Positions 30,172-41,948 of a stretch of DNA of 64,000 nt are shown here, in pieces. Under the pieces are notes generated by a model. It was not told the DNA's origin. It saw nothing but the letters and a program-made list of their open reading frames with translations, and did not search any database. Position 1 is the stretch's first letter. The number at the start of each line of letters is the position of its first letter. Origin of the DNA: Lepisosteus oculatus (taxonomy: Eukaryota > Chordata > Actinopteri > Semionotiformes > Lepisosteidae); the NCBI RefSeq assembly GCF_040954835.1, contig NW_027167685.1:1-64000 (forward strand), read 5' to 3'. The position numbers were made by a program, and so were the translations under genes.

Positions 30172-30539
30172 TGTTGTAACAGAAGAAATAAGGTTCTTGA
30201 TCCCGAGATGAAGTAAAACAGATGAGTTTATTGCATGCAAGGAACAATAAAGCCGAAGTCTTGTTTCCCGCAAGAAACAACAAAACCGAAGTATTGTTCC
30301 CCGTACTGTTACAAACTTTTGGGTTATATAGTGTTTTCTTCTCCGTTTCTGACGTCACTCGGTCTGATGGTAAAGAGGGGGGTTCATGGTATTTGGCCAG
30401 TTTACGATGTTCTGGACAAATGGTCAGTTTAACATTACACCCAGGGGGGTTCCTAGCTTGCATCTGCAATCCTTATCAGTTAACCCCCCTTTCCTGCCAT
30501 AAACCCCAGCTTGTGACTTGAAAGTCTAAACCCCCTACA
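30172..30539 (-). repeat. ERV-C 5' LTR
   Basis: This 368-bp LTR reads TGTAGGGGG...ACAACA on the minus strand. A TATA box (ACTATATAACCC) lies near 30324-30331, and AATAAA lies at 30227-30232, about 55 bp before the LTR end. These are the expected U3/R/U5 signals in order. Confidence 0.85.
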
Positions 30540-30559
30540 GAAAGGATTAAATTCAAACC

Positions 30560-31141
30560 CCCGTCTCCACATCTTTCTTCAGTATCTTAATAAAGTGAAG
30601 GAGCTGCCCCTTCGCCAAGGCGGCGTGGGGCAGAATGGACAACATAATGCAACTCCTGGAAACGAATGCGGTGCTCAGCTACCAGTACATTCTGCTGGGG
30701 CTGGCACCTACCGGACTGGACAGGGGGACGCAGTTCCTGATGTGGCTGCTGCTGTCCCTCACAAAGAAAGGCCTGTGGGACGCGAGGAACAATCTCATCC
30801 GGCACAACAACAAGTGGGGAGCGAGGGAGCTGGAAGAGAGGATCCTGGCGGACCTCAGGAGGAGGATGAAGCGCGACGTTGCTAAATGGGGTTTCCCCAC
30901 GGCAAAGGAGCGCTGGAAAGGCCTATGGACCCTGTACAGGGATTAATGGTTTACAGCAAGCGGTAGGGTTTGGAGGGACTCTCATAATAGCGCAAATACG
31001 CCCACCCTTGCAAGGATTGATAACGGACAATCACCGCCGTTCCGCCGATGTTTTAATTTTGTGGAGTGTTATCGTGTGAGATGTTTCCTTTTGAGATGTG
31101 TTTTTTTTCGGAATAAAGTATATTTTATAAGAAAAAAAAAA
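30560..31141 (+). mobile_element. 5'-truncated LINE 3' end with poly(A) tail
   Basis: The 103-codon frame at 30635-30946 ends in a segment like the C terminus of Tx1/L1-type ORF2 (APTGLDRGTQFLMWLLL, KKGLWDARNNL, KERWKGLWTLYRD). It is followed by about 185 bp of 3' UTR, AATAAA at 31112-31117 and a poly(A) run at 31132-31141. This is a typical 5'-truncated insertion. It is a different subfamily from the U1 LINE, which lacks a plain poly(A) tail. The left boundary is uncertain. Confidence 0.72.
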
Positions 31142-31349
31142 GATTGTACCATAAAGATTTCCATGGAGAGGACTATGGTTTCCTGCAGGACTATGCCGGT
31201 AGGAGGACCAGGTTCCACAACTTCAAGGGGCTGTGTCGAGGCGATCCACAGTACTGTCAGGACCAGCCGTGGCAGTTTTAGGATTCCCATTCTGGAACAT
31301 AGATGAGGCACATGGTACAGTTCCACTATAATTTTGAATATATTTTCCT
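31142..31349. other. Unassigned segment between LINE tail and ERV-B
   Basis: Short open stretches exist in two + frames, but neither shows a domain I recognise. It may be old host or retroelement sequence. Nothing further can be supported. Confidence 0.5.
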
Positions 31350-33531
31350 AGCAGGACCTACAGTACAGTACCTAACTGCCTGCAGCTACAAAGGGGCACC
31401 CCCCTCTTTGATCGGGTTTGGACGTTTAACCCTATTCTGTGTTCTCCGGCGCCATTTGAGGTGGGCGATACAACCGGAGGTGGTTGCGATGCACCCACTT
31501 GTAGACCAGAGATTGCCTTCCCTTCTCAATCTGAATTCGATAAGCTACCGGTGATACCTTATCGACAATCTCGTGGGGTCCTGTCCAACTGGGTAAGTAC
31601 TTCCGGGCCACCCCTGTGGGTTTGGCAAATTGGAAGTACAGGACCTTGTCTCCTACTTGGAGTTCCTGGTTAACTGCCTTTCAGTCATAGTATGCTTTCC
31701 TACCCTCTGCACTCCTTCCCAGATTGTTCTGGGCAAAAGCAAAGGTTGCCTGCAGATGTGCTCGCAGGTCTGACACATACTGATGGGCCGTAGCAGCCCC
31801 CGTCGTGCTCAGGTCCTCCACCCCATAAAGACAGTGTAGGGGAAGAGTCATCTTCCGACTTGTCATCATCTCAAAAGGTGGGACCCCCGTAGAGCAATGG
31901 GGCGTAGCTCGGATGGCCATCAGAACCAGGGGCAGCTTAATGTCTCAGTCCCTACTGCTGTTGGAGACAAACTTTTTGAGCATACTAACCACCGTTCGGT
32001 TTGCCCTTTCTGCCTGGTCCGAGGATTGAGGGTGGTAGGAGATATGCAACTGGGTCTTGACCCCAAGCATATTCCACAGGGTTGCCATTACTGTAGCTGT
32101 GAAATGGGTTCCCCGATCCGAGACCATGGTCAGGGGGAATCCCCATCGACTGAACACATGGTTCACCAACAGCACTGCAGTTGTCTCTGCCGTGTCGTTG
32201 GGTGCTGGGAGGCACTCAATCCATTTTGTGAATGCACACGTAACAGTGAGGAAATATTTGTTCCCTCTGGATGACCTCACCAGCGGCCCCACCCAATCCA
32301 TTTGAAGATTGGACCAGGTGAATGTCATGCCCTTTTTCTGGAGTGGTGCACGGTGCAAGGGCCGTGATGGTTGGAACTGGCTACACGTCAGACACCCCTT
32401 TACATACGCGGCGATGTCTTGGCCCATGTGAGGCCAGAATGCCACCTGCTGGATAGTGTCGTATGTAGCCTTGATTCCCCGGTGACCCCCACAGGGTTCG
32501 TCATGAGCGTGTTGGATCATGACCCCCCGATGACAGTGGGGAACTACCCACTTTGGGACACCTTGTGCAACTGGTACACAAACCAACAACCCCTTTATAA
32601 TTTTTAGGTTGTCTTTCACCTCTGCCAGCTCCTTCAGCTCCAGAGACTGGCTCAGCACCTGCTCCGAAAGAGGTTGACGCACTGGGTCAGCGATATGCTG
32701 ATACATTTGCCCAATTGCTGGGTCCTGTTTCTGCATTTCCGCAAGATCGGTGTTAAAACCCTGTGACCCAAGCACTACAGATTGAGGGTCAGCTCCGACA
32801 TCCTGTCTAGCCCTGCTTCGGGTGACCGCCTTGACCTCAGCCACGAATTCTGGGGGTAGCCATTCCTGCTGGAACTGCCAGGGTTCACCCTCTAAGGCGC
32901 CAGATTTGGCCAACCGGTCGGCCTCATCATTCCCGTCTTTGTCGGGTCCCTTCACCTGGGAGTGTCCCTTCACCTTCCTCCAGTAAACCATCATTCCAGC
33001 CTCGGTCGTGAGCTTGTCACTGGCCAGGAACAACTCTTTGTTCTTTACTTCCTTGCCCCGGGCATTTTTCATGCCGTTACCCTTCCAATACGGAACGTGA
33101 GACACGAAGCTATGTCGGGCGTAGTTCGAGTCACTACAGATGACAAACTGTTTAAGGCCATGTGTCAGGGCCTGCTGGAGGGTGATCAGCACCCCAGCTA
33201 CTTCCGCATACTGACTAGTCTTTGGTCCTAGCTTATAGCGGGTCGGCCCACAGGGAGTATTGTCTTGCCAGACTACTCCTACCCCTGCTAGCACCTGCTG
33301 TTCGTGGCGAAAAGAGCAACCGTCAACATAGGCCATGGGTAAGCCCTGGCCCACGTTCTCATCGTAGTACCGATGATTGTTCGGTAGCTCAGCAGCGGGA
33401 ATTGTTTCTGGAGCTTCCATGTCAGTGTCACAGCCGTGACACACTTGGCCCAAAGCCAGGCCCTGTCCCAGGTACATTTTCTTGCTCTGTGCATAACGTA
33501 CCTCTATCTCATAGCCTTGTAGGGCCATCAT
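31350..33531 (-). pseudogene. ERV-B second RNase H and integrase region (fossil)
   Basis: The second RNase H shows [36 protein letters not shown] and [20 protein letters not shown]. Integrase shows [16 protein letters not shown] with CLTCSQFQ (zinc-binding), a core with [17 protein letters not shown] and [13 protein letters not shown], and a C-terminal module like GPY/F (SWTGPHEIV, near 31560-31620). Confidence 0.88.
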
Positions 33532-35600
33532 TCATGCCACAATCCTGCTATTTGACACCCTGCCCGCTTTCAGTCTCTGGCTATGCAGGAATGTCACAGG
33601 TTGGTGGCAGGTTTCGATGATGATCTTTTGTCCCCCAACATAACTACGGAAGTGTTCTACCGACCAGACCGTAGACAACAGGGCCTTCTCGCAGTCCAAG
33701 AACTTTTGCTCCACTGGGCTCAGGGCTCGACTGGCATATGCCACCACCCTTCGCTCTTGGTTATATTCCTGACTCAGAGCAGCCCCAAGGCAGTGCTCTG
33801 AGAACCCTGCTTCAAGGTAGAAGACCTTATTTTTGTCAGGGTAGGCCAAGCTCGGCGCACTACCGAGTCTGCGCTTCAGCTCCATCACAGCCTGTTCTGG
33901 GGAAGGCCCCCACTCAAAGGGCACGTCTTTCTGCAACAGCTTGTGGAGGGGCCTTGCTATTTCAGCGTAATCCTCAATGAACTGCTGGGAATAATTACAT
34001 ACTCCCAGAAAGCTGCGCAGTTCAGACAGGTTAGTGGGCGACTTCATATTCTGGATAGCTTGGACTCTGCTGGACTGTGGCTGTATGCCTTGGGCTCCAA
34101 CCAACAGTCCCACGTACTCCACTTGGGTCCTACACCACTGTCCCTTAGCCAGGGACAGTTTGGCCCCTGCACAGGAGAGCTGGGTCAACACATGCCTGAT
34201 CTCGGCCATGTGTTCTTCCCAGGTCTGACTCCTCATCAGAATATCGTCCACATAGACCAGGTTGCCCCTGGCGGCTGCATCACTCATGGCTTGGTGCAGA
34301 AATATGTTGAACTCCGCTGGGGAGTTGGAATACCCAAAGGGGCATCGATTCCAGGTGAACTGCCTGTTTCCAAAGGAAAAGGCCAGTTTGTACTGGTCTG
34401 TTGGTTCTACCTTAAGGGTCCAGAACCCATTGGCCACATCCACTGTGGTGAAATATTTCGCTGTTGTCACCTTGGCTAACTCCTGATCTAGGTAGATCAT
34501 TGGCCATCGTGACAAAGGAACCTGTTTATTCAGCTGCCGGTAGTCAATGGTCAGACGCCATTTACCATTGGGTTTCAGCACCGGCCACAGTGGGGAGTTA
34601 TAAGTGGAGTTACACTCCCTTATGATCTGACGCTCTAGTAGAGCATCCAACGTCTGCTTTATGGACTCGTATGCCGTGAGGGGAATGCGATACTGCCTGA
34701 CATAGGTTGGGCGGGCGCCAGGGGCCGTTGGAATGCGCACTGTGTTCAAATCCGTCACCCCGCAGTCATAGGCGTCCCGTGCAAACACTTCCCGGAAATC
34801 CTGGAAATTCTGACGCAGCTGCTGACGCTGGCTTTCCGTTTCCAGGGCATCTGCCTTGCCAACCTGTTCCTGTACCTGCTCTAGGAACCCCGCTTTTGAC
34901 GGCATGGCGGTATCCCGGGTCGTACTCTCGGCTGAGTGGTCCATCGGAACACCTGCGTGTACTGTGTACACAACCATCTCATCCTTATCGCTAAGGTCCA
35001 CCCTGCACACCTCCTGGTTGCAGAATCCCTCTATTGGCATAATTGCAATCATCCGCCGGGGGTAGGTGTAGTACACCTGCTCGGTTCCCCCCTCCCTGGC
35101 CAAGGGACCAGGGAGCTGCCCCAGTACTGGGATGGCCAGTTCGAAATCATAGAAACCATTGTCAATTACCAGTCCCATGTCAGTGCGAGCAGGGATTTTG
35201 ACATCTTGTTTTGCTATGTTCTGCACCAACAGGCAGGTGGCTCGGCCATTCCGTTCCAGTCTGGGGGTACAACAGACTGCTAGGTTCAGTCTGATAAACT
35301 GAGCTGATGGTTGGAAGAAAACCATCTCAGCGTCCATTCTCTGTCCCTTCTTTAGGACAAGGCGTACTGGAAACCCTGCTGTTGACACAGGAACGATCAG
35401 GTCCGATTCGTTTACTACCTGGCAGGCCTGAGGAATCGTCTGACCTGACCGAATGTTCTCGGGGTCACCGCTTAGAGAGTGGGCATCTGGGTCCACCCGT
35501 GTCCACAGCACACTGTTTACTGTGTCCAGCTGGGCGCCCAGTCGAACCAATAGGTACTTCCAATAGGAAGTAGTGAGCAAACTTCCTTTTTCCGATGGAG
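33532..35600 (-). pseudogene. ERV-B protease-linker, RT and first RNase H region (fossil)
   Basis: RT motifs in order include RQYRIPLTAYESIKQTLD, SPLWPVLKPNGKWRLTIDYR, FTTVDVANGFWTLKV, FGYSNSPAEFN and YVDDILM. An RNase H-like connection follows (FYLEAGFSEHCLGAALSQ, YASRALSPVEQKFLDCEK, VEHFRSYVGG). The upstream segment ([34 protein letters not shown]) aligns with ERV-A. Confidence 0.88.
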
Positions 35601-36172
35601 ATGGAAGCTACACAGCTTCCTTTGCTCCAAATGGACCTATGAGATGGGGGTGCCCACCACAGAACCTGTGACTGCGTCACCAGGGTCACCTGACAGCTTC
35701 GCGACAGGTCCTCGAACAGACCTTCACTGATTATGGACTTCTCAGAGCTGAGGCTAAGAATTACATCATCAACCTGCACTTCTGCCACCTGGACCCCCTC
35801 CCACCACCATGGGGTGGTAGTCCTGGACCCCCTGAGGTACCAGGGTGCACAGAAAGGACTCCCATTCATTACCGGACAGGGAGATCCACTCTTCTTCAGG
35901 GATGAAAAGGGGGTGTGCTTTACCTGGCGGGTCAAGCAGCTGCTTGGAGCACTGCTCCTGTAGTTGGGAGACCGTGGGAGTGCTGGCCTGGGCAGGACTT
36001 CCCTGTAGTTTTTGCCTTTCCTCTCATAAGACTTATGAGACTGTCAAAAATTGCTTTCGCCGATTGTATTGCAAACCGGCGGAAGCGGGGTATTGGGAAA
36101 AGTTTTCAACTAGCAATAATCGCGCCTCGGCTAAACCTCACAGGCTACGATACTGCCACTGCGCAAAGCTGA

Positions 36173-36189
36173 CGGTTGCCAGGCAACCG
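36173..36189. promoter_or_regulatory. X-box-like palindrome, one per array unit
   Basis: CGGTTGCCAGGCAACCG is a perfect inverted repeat that fits the RFX-family X-box pattern (GTTGCC, short gap, GGCAAC). The same site recurs in every unit at the unit period. Binding is inferred from sequence only. Confidence 0.45.
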
Positions 36190-36820
36190 CGGGGATCCTA
36201 TGGAAATCGTTATCGATCGTCTCATGGCATGTCGTTGCGGTAACGCTTCATATTTGTCGTCTTCTTCTTCTAGCTTGAGGTTTTGAAGAATTTCATGACA
36301 GACAAGGGCTCCGTTGGGAACAAAGGGCGTTGTGAGAAAACCGTTGCTTATTTTCAGCAGCAGAAATACAACCCTTTAAATACAAGATGACAGAACAATG
36401 ACGAAGGGCGTGCCGGGAGGAACTCATGCACTACAGAGGAAAGGGGGCGGGCACGTACAGTTCACATTCAAGCCACAAGTACTCTTCTCGGATGTTACAC
36501 AAACAAATCCTAACGTCTTGAAAGCATTGCAGCATGTTTGTGTCCCACTTCCCGTGGCTGCAGGACGACTGACACGAACGGACAAACACAATCTGTGGCG
36601 TTTAGCGTGACATAGTCTTGCAGGCATCGTGCTGTCTCACTGCAATACTATACCGCTGGAGGAAACAGTCCATCTGGCCATGAAACTCATTTGAACGTCT
36701 AGCTACAGCAACTAACAATATCATGATTTATTCAGGATGTGTGGAATCAGCACGTCCCGGAGACAGCTTCCGAAATCGTGAGCATTCTCTGGTGGTGTCC
36801 TGCAGGGCGCCTGTGGGCGT

Positions 36821-36892
36821 GCGTTGGTGGTATAGTGGTGAGCATAGCTGCCTTCCAAGCAGTTGACCCGGGTTCGATTCCCGGCCAACGCA
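36821..36892 (+). tRNA. tRNA-Gly(TCC), array unit 1
   Basis: This 72-nt gene has a perfect acceptor (GCGTTGG/CCAACGC), anticodon TCC in CTTCCAA, box B GGTTCGATTCC and discriminator A. It matches vertebrate tRNA-Gly(TCC) throughout and decodes GGA/GGG. A TTTT lies about 60 nt downstream (36952-36955). D-arm variant A (GTGGTGAGCAT). Confidence 0.97.
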
Positions 36893-38506
36893 GTGCCGAT
36901 TGGTTCCAAATGCTGTCATGAGCCTTGGATTGTGACTAGCAAAGCGAAGCCTTTTGAAAGAGCAAAACGGAATTGAAGGAGAATCTTACAGGGGATTCTG
37001 AGCGGTGTCTGCATACATGCAGTCCGATACGGGTGCTGAAAGCTTGAGCTACTCTCAATGTCATGCTGCCTTTCCCCGGAGTAAATCTGTTACATTGAAA
37101 GAATGCTTCTGGCAGGTTCAAAAAGGGACCCTTGTTAATAGGAGAAATCAATGATTTCGAATGAATTCTGTATGCGTTAAAAGACAGCTATACACAGAAA
37201 ACATGCCGGACACTGCTCATGATGTCTCAGTGCGTTTTTCCAAGCCATCTGACAAAGCCCGCCCACTGAAAACTGCAGCACATCGTGTAAAGACGTTCAA
37301 CTTTGTAACTACTGCACGCACAGGAAGCAGAATAAATTCCTCTTTTCAAACTGTCAAAGGTTTGCTTTGCGAACGCTGCAGGACATCGCACAATCTCTTT
37401 TGAACGGGGACAAACCATTTCTTATGGTGCGCAGTAAGTACAGACGTTTAAAAAGCTCCACTCATGCCGACGATGCAGCATGAAGAAGCGCAACCTAACG
37501 TTTGACAGACAAAAGCCGGGCGCCGCTACGAGCAATATGAAATCAAACTGACAGCACACGGCGTTTCGCGCTGACTCAAAAGTGATCTCGACAGACGCTG
37601 TTCTCTGCATAACGCTGAAAGAGCTAAAGAGCGTTTCTGTTGAAACGTAACAAGCTCGTTTCTTTCTACCATGATGTCACCATGACCAAATCTGTCTTTA
37701 AACACCTTGCTCAGTCTCTGACGAGACTGTCAAAAATTGCTTTCGCCGATTGTATTGCAAACCGGCGGAAGCGGGGTATTGGGAAAAGTTTTCAACTAGC
37801 AATAATCGCGCCTCGGCTAAACCTCACAGGCTACGATACTGCCACTGCGCAAAGCTGACGGTTGCCAGGCAACCGCGGGGATCCTATGGAAATCGTTATC
37901 GATCGTCTCATGGCATGTCGTTGCGGTAACGCTTCATATTTGTCGTCTTCTTCTTCTAGCTTGAGGTTTTGAAGAATTTCATGACAGACAAGGGCTCCGT
38001 TGGGAACAAAGGGCGTTGTGAGAAAACCGTTGCTTATTTTCAGCAGCAGAAATACAACCCTTTAAATACAAGATGACAGAACAATGACGAAGGGCGTGCC
38101 GGGAGGAACTCATGCACTACAGAGGAAAGGGGGCGGGCACGTACAGTTCACATTCAAGCCACAAGTACTCTTCTCGGATGTTACACAAACAAATCCTAAC
38201 GTCTTGAAAGCATTGCAGCATGTTTGTGTCCCACTTCCCGTGGCTGCAGGACGACTGACACGAACGGACAAACACAATCTGTGGCGTTTAGCGTGACATA
38301 GTCTTGCAGGCATCGTGCTGTCTCACTGCAATACTATACCGCTGGAGGAAACAGTCCATCTGGCCATGAAACTCATTTGAACGTCTAGCTACAGCAACTA
38401 ACAATATCATGATTTATTCAGGATGTGTGGAATCAGCACGTCCCGGAGACAGCTTCCGAAATCGTGAGCATTCTCTGGTGGTGTCCTGCAGGGCGCCTGT
38501 GGGCGT

Positions 38507-38578
38507 GCGTTGGTGGTATAGTGGTGCGCATAGCTGCCTTCCAAGCAGTTGACCCGGGTTCGATTCCCGGCCAACGCA
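38507..38578 (+). tRNA. tRNA-Gly(TCC), array unit 2
   Basis: Same as unit 1 but with D-arm variant C (GTGGTGCGCAT), a change at the likely conserved A21. Confidence 0.93.
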
Positions 38579-40190
38579 GTGCCGATTGGTTCCAAATGCT
38601 GTCATGAGCCTTGGATTGTGACTAGCAAAGCGAAGCCTTTTGAAAGAGCAAAACGGAATTGAAGGAGAATCTTACAGGGGATTCTGAGCGGTGTCTGCAT
38701 ACACGCAGTCCGATACGGGTGCTGAAAGCTTGAGCTACTCTCAATGTCATGCTGCCTTTCCCCGGAGTAAATCTGTTACATTGAAAGAATGCTTCTGGCA
38801 GGTTCAAAAAGGGACCCTTGTTAATAGGAGAAATCAATGATTTCGAATGAATTCTGTATGCGTTAAAAGACAGCTATACACAGAAAACATGCCGGACACT
38901 GCTCATGATGTCTCAGTGCGTTTTTCCAAGCCATCTGACAAAGCCCGCCCACTGAAAACTGCAGCACATCGTGTAAAGACGTTCAACTTTGTAACTACTG
39001 CACGCACAGGAAGCAGAATAAATTCCTCTTTTCAAACTGTCAAAGGTTTGCTTTGCGAACGCTGCAGGACATCGCACAATCTCTTTTGAACGGGGACAAA
39101 CCATTTCTTATGGGGCGCAGTAAGTACAGACGTTTAAAAAGCTCCACTCATGCCGACGATGCAGCATGAAGAAGCGCAACCTAACGTTTGACAGACAAAA
39201 GCCGGGCGCCGCTACGAGCAATATGAAATCAAACTGACAGCACACGGCGTTTCGCGCTGACTCAAAAGTGATCTCGACAGACGCTGTTCTCTGCATAACG
39301 CTGAAAGAGCTAAAGAGCGTTTCTGTTGAAACGTAACAAGCTCGTTTCTTTCTACCATGATGTCACCATGACCAAATCTGTCTTTAAACACCTTGCTCAG
39401 TCTCTGACGAGACTGTCAAAAATTGCTTTCGCCGATTGTATTGCAAACCGGCGGAAGCGGGGTATTGGGAAAAGTTTTCAACTAGCAATAATCGCGCCTC
39501 GGCTAAACCTCACAGGCTACGATACTGCCACTGCGCAAAGCTGACGGTTGCCAGGCAACCGCGGGGATCCTATGGAAATCGTTATCGATCGTCTCATGGC
39601 ATGTCGTTGCGGTAACGCTTCATATTTGTCGTCTTCTTCTTCTAGCTTGAGGTTTTGAAGAATTTCATGACAGACAAGGGCTCCGTTGGGAACAAAGGGC
39701 GTTGTGAGAAAACCGTTGCTTATTTTCAGCAGCAGAAATACAACCCTTTAAATACAAGATGACAGAACAATGACGAAGGGCGTGCCGGGAGGAACTCATG
39801 CACTACAGAGGAAAGGGGGCGGGCACGTACAGTTCACATTCAAGCCACAAGTACTCTTCTCGGATGTTACACAAACAAATCCTAACGTCTTGAAAGCATT
39901 GCAGCATGTTTGTGTCCCACTTCCCGTGGCTGCAGGACGACTGACACGAACGGACAAACACAATCTGTGGCGTTTAGCGTGACATAGTCTTGCAGGCATC
40001 GTGCTCTCACTGCAATACTATACCGCTGGAGGAAACAGTCCATCTGGCCATGAAACTCATTTGAACGTCTAGCTACAGCAACTAACAATATCATGATTTA
40101 TTCAGGATGTGTGGAATCAGCACGTCCCGGAGACAGCTTCCGAAATCGTGAGCATTCTCTGGTGGTGTCCTGCAGGGCGCCTGTGGGCGT

Positions 40191-40262
40191 GCGTTGGTGG
40201 TATAGTGGTGCGCATAGCTGCCTTCCAAGCAGTTGACCCGGGTTCGATTCCCGGCCAACGCA
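40191..40262 (+). tRNA. tRNA-Gly(TCC), array unit 3
   Basis: D-arm variant C; otherwise identical to unit 1. The surrounding unit is 2 bp shorter just upstream (GTGCTCTCAC where others have GTGCTGTCTCAC). Confidence 0.93.
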
Positions 40263-41876
40263 GTGCCGATTGGTTCCAAATGCTGTCATGAGCCTTGGAT
40301 TGTGACTAGCAAAGCGAAGCCTTTTGAAAGAGCAAAACGGAATTGAAGGAGAATCTTACAGGGGATTCTGAGCGGTGTCTGCATACATGCAGTCCGATAC
40401 GGGTGCTGAAAGCTTGAGCTACTCTCAATGTCATGCTGCCTTTCCCCGGAGTAAATCTGTTACATTGAAAGAATGCTTCTGGCAGGTTCAAAAAGGGACC
40501 CTTGTTAATAGGAGAAATCAATGATTTCGAATGAATTCTGTATGCGTTAAAAGACAGCTATACACAGAAAACATGCCGGACACTGCTCATGATGTCTCAG
40601 TGCGTTTTTCCAAGCCATCTGACAAAGCCCGCCCACTGAAAACTGCAGCACATCGTGTAAAGACGTTCAACTTTGTAACTACTGCACGCACAGGAAGCAG
40701 AATAAATTCCTCTTTTCAAACTGTCAAAGGTTTGCTTTGCGAACGCTGCAGGACATCGCACAATCTCTTTTGAACGGGGACAAACCATTTCTTATGGTGC
40801 GCAGTAAGTACAGACGTTTAAAAAGCTCCACTCATGCCGACGATGCAGCATGAAGAAGCGCAACCTAACGTTTGACAGACAAAAGCCGGGCGCCGCTACG
40901 AGCAATATGAAATCAAACTGACAGCACACGGCGTTTCGCGCTGACTCAAAAGTGATCTCGACAGACGCTGTTCTCTGCATAACGCTGAAAGAGCTAAAGA
41001 GCGTTTCTGTTGAAACGTAACAAGCTCGTTTCTTTCTACCATGATGTCACCATGACCAAATCTGTCTTTAAACACCTTGCTCAGTCTCTGACGAGACTGT
41101 CAAAAATTGCTTTCGCCGATTGTATTGCAAACCGGCGGAAGCGGGGTATTGGGAAAAGTTTTCAACTAGCAATAATCGCGCCTCGGCTAAACCTCACAGG
41201 CTACGATACTGCCACTGCGCAAAGCTGACGGTTGCCAGGCAACCGCGGGGATCCTATGGAAATCGTTATCGATCGTCTCATGGCATGTCGTTGCGGTAAC
41301 GCTTCATATTTGTCGTCTTCTTCTTCTAGCTTGAGGTTTTGAAGAATTTCATGACAGACAAGGGCTCCGTTGGGAACAAAGGGCGTTGTGAGAAAACCGT
41401 TGCTTATTTTCAGCAGCAGAAATACAACCCTTTAAATACAAGATGACAGAACAATGACGAAGGGCGTGCCGGGAGGAACTCATGCACTACAGAGGAAAGG
41501 GGGCGGGCACGTACAGTTCACATTCAAGCCACAAGTACTCTTCTCGGATGTTACACAAACAAATCCTAACGTCTTGAAAGCATTGCAGCATGTTTGTGTC
41601 CCACTTCCCGTGGCTGCAGGACGACTGACACGAACGGACAAACACAATCTGTGGCGTTTAGCGTGACATAGTCTTGCAGGCATCGTGCTGTCTCACTGCA
41701 ATACTATACCGCTGGAGGAAACAGTCCATCTGGCCATGAAACTCATTTGAACGTCTAGCTACAGCAACTAACAATATCATGATTTATTCAGGATGTGTGG
41801 AATCAGCACGTCCCGGAGACAGCTTCCGAAATCGTGAGCATTCTCTGGTGGTGTCCTGCAGGGCGCCTGTGGGCGT

Positions 41877-41948
41877 GCGTTGGTGGTATAGTGGTGCGCA
41901 TAGCTGCCTTCCAAGCAGTTGACCCGGGTTCGATTCCCGGCCAACGCA
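41877..41948 (+). tRNA. tRNA-Gly(TCC), array unit 4
   Basis: D-arm variant C; the rest is identical to unit 1. Confidence 0.93.

Larger units (their letters stand above)
23076..30539 (-). mobile_element. Endogenous retrovirus (ERV-C), gamma/epsilon-like, 3' end missing
   Basis: This fossil provirus on the minus strand has a 5' LTR (30172-30539), a tRNA-Ser-type primer site, a long leader with a 43-bp tandem repeat, gag (about 27489-29042), pro-pol (about 23984-27480) and the first part of env (23076-about 23990). There is no 3' LTR; the element ends where it meets U1 sequence. The gene order and the short simple genome are those of a gamma- or epsilon-type retrovirus. It is broken, with perhaps four to six breaks besides the missing end. 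With one LTR no LTR-based age is possible; the readable domains suggest moderate age. Confidence 0.9.
31350..36022 (-). mobile_element. Retrovirus-like pol fragment (ERV-B), same family as ERV-A
   Basis: This fossil fragment on the minus strand carries, from its 5' side, a protease-region segment homologous to ERV-A, reverse transcriptase, a first RNase H, a linker, a second RNase H and integrase. No LTR, gag or env was found, and the 5' side ends at the tRNA array. Two RNase H-like modules in one pol is the arrangement of retroviruses and some Ty3/Gypsy relatives. A lokiretrovirus-like lineage is possible but not shown. It is broken; besides the missing ends there are a few breaks. Confidence 0.85.

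Noticed and set aside
31061-31554. + strand frames of about 80 codons after the LINE tail
   Set aside because: No recognisable domain; one lies antisense to the integrase C-terminal part and the others in unassigned sequence.
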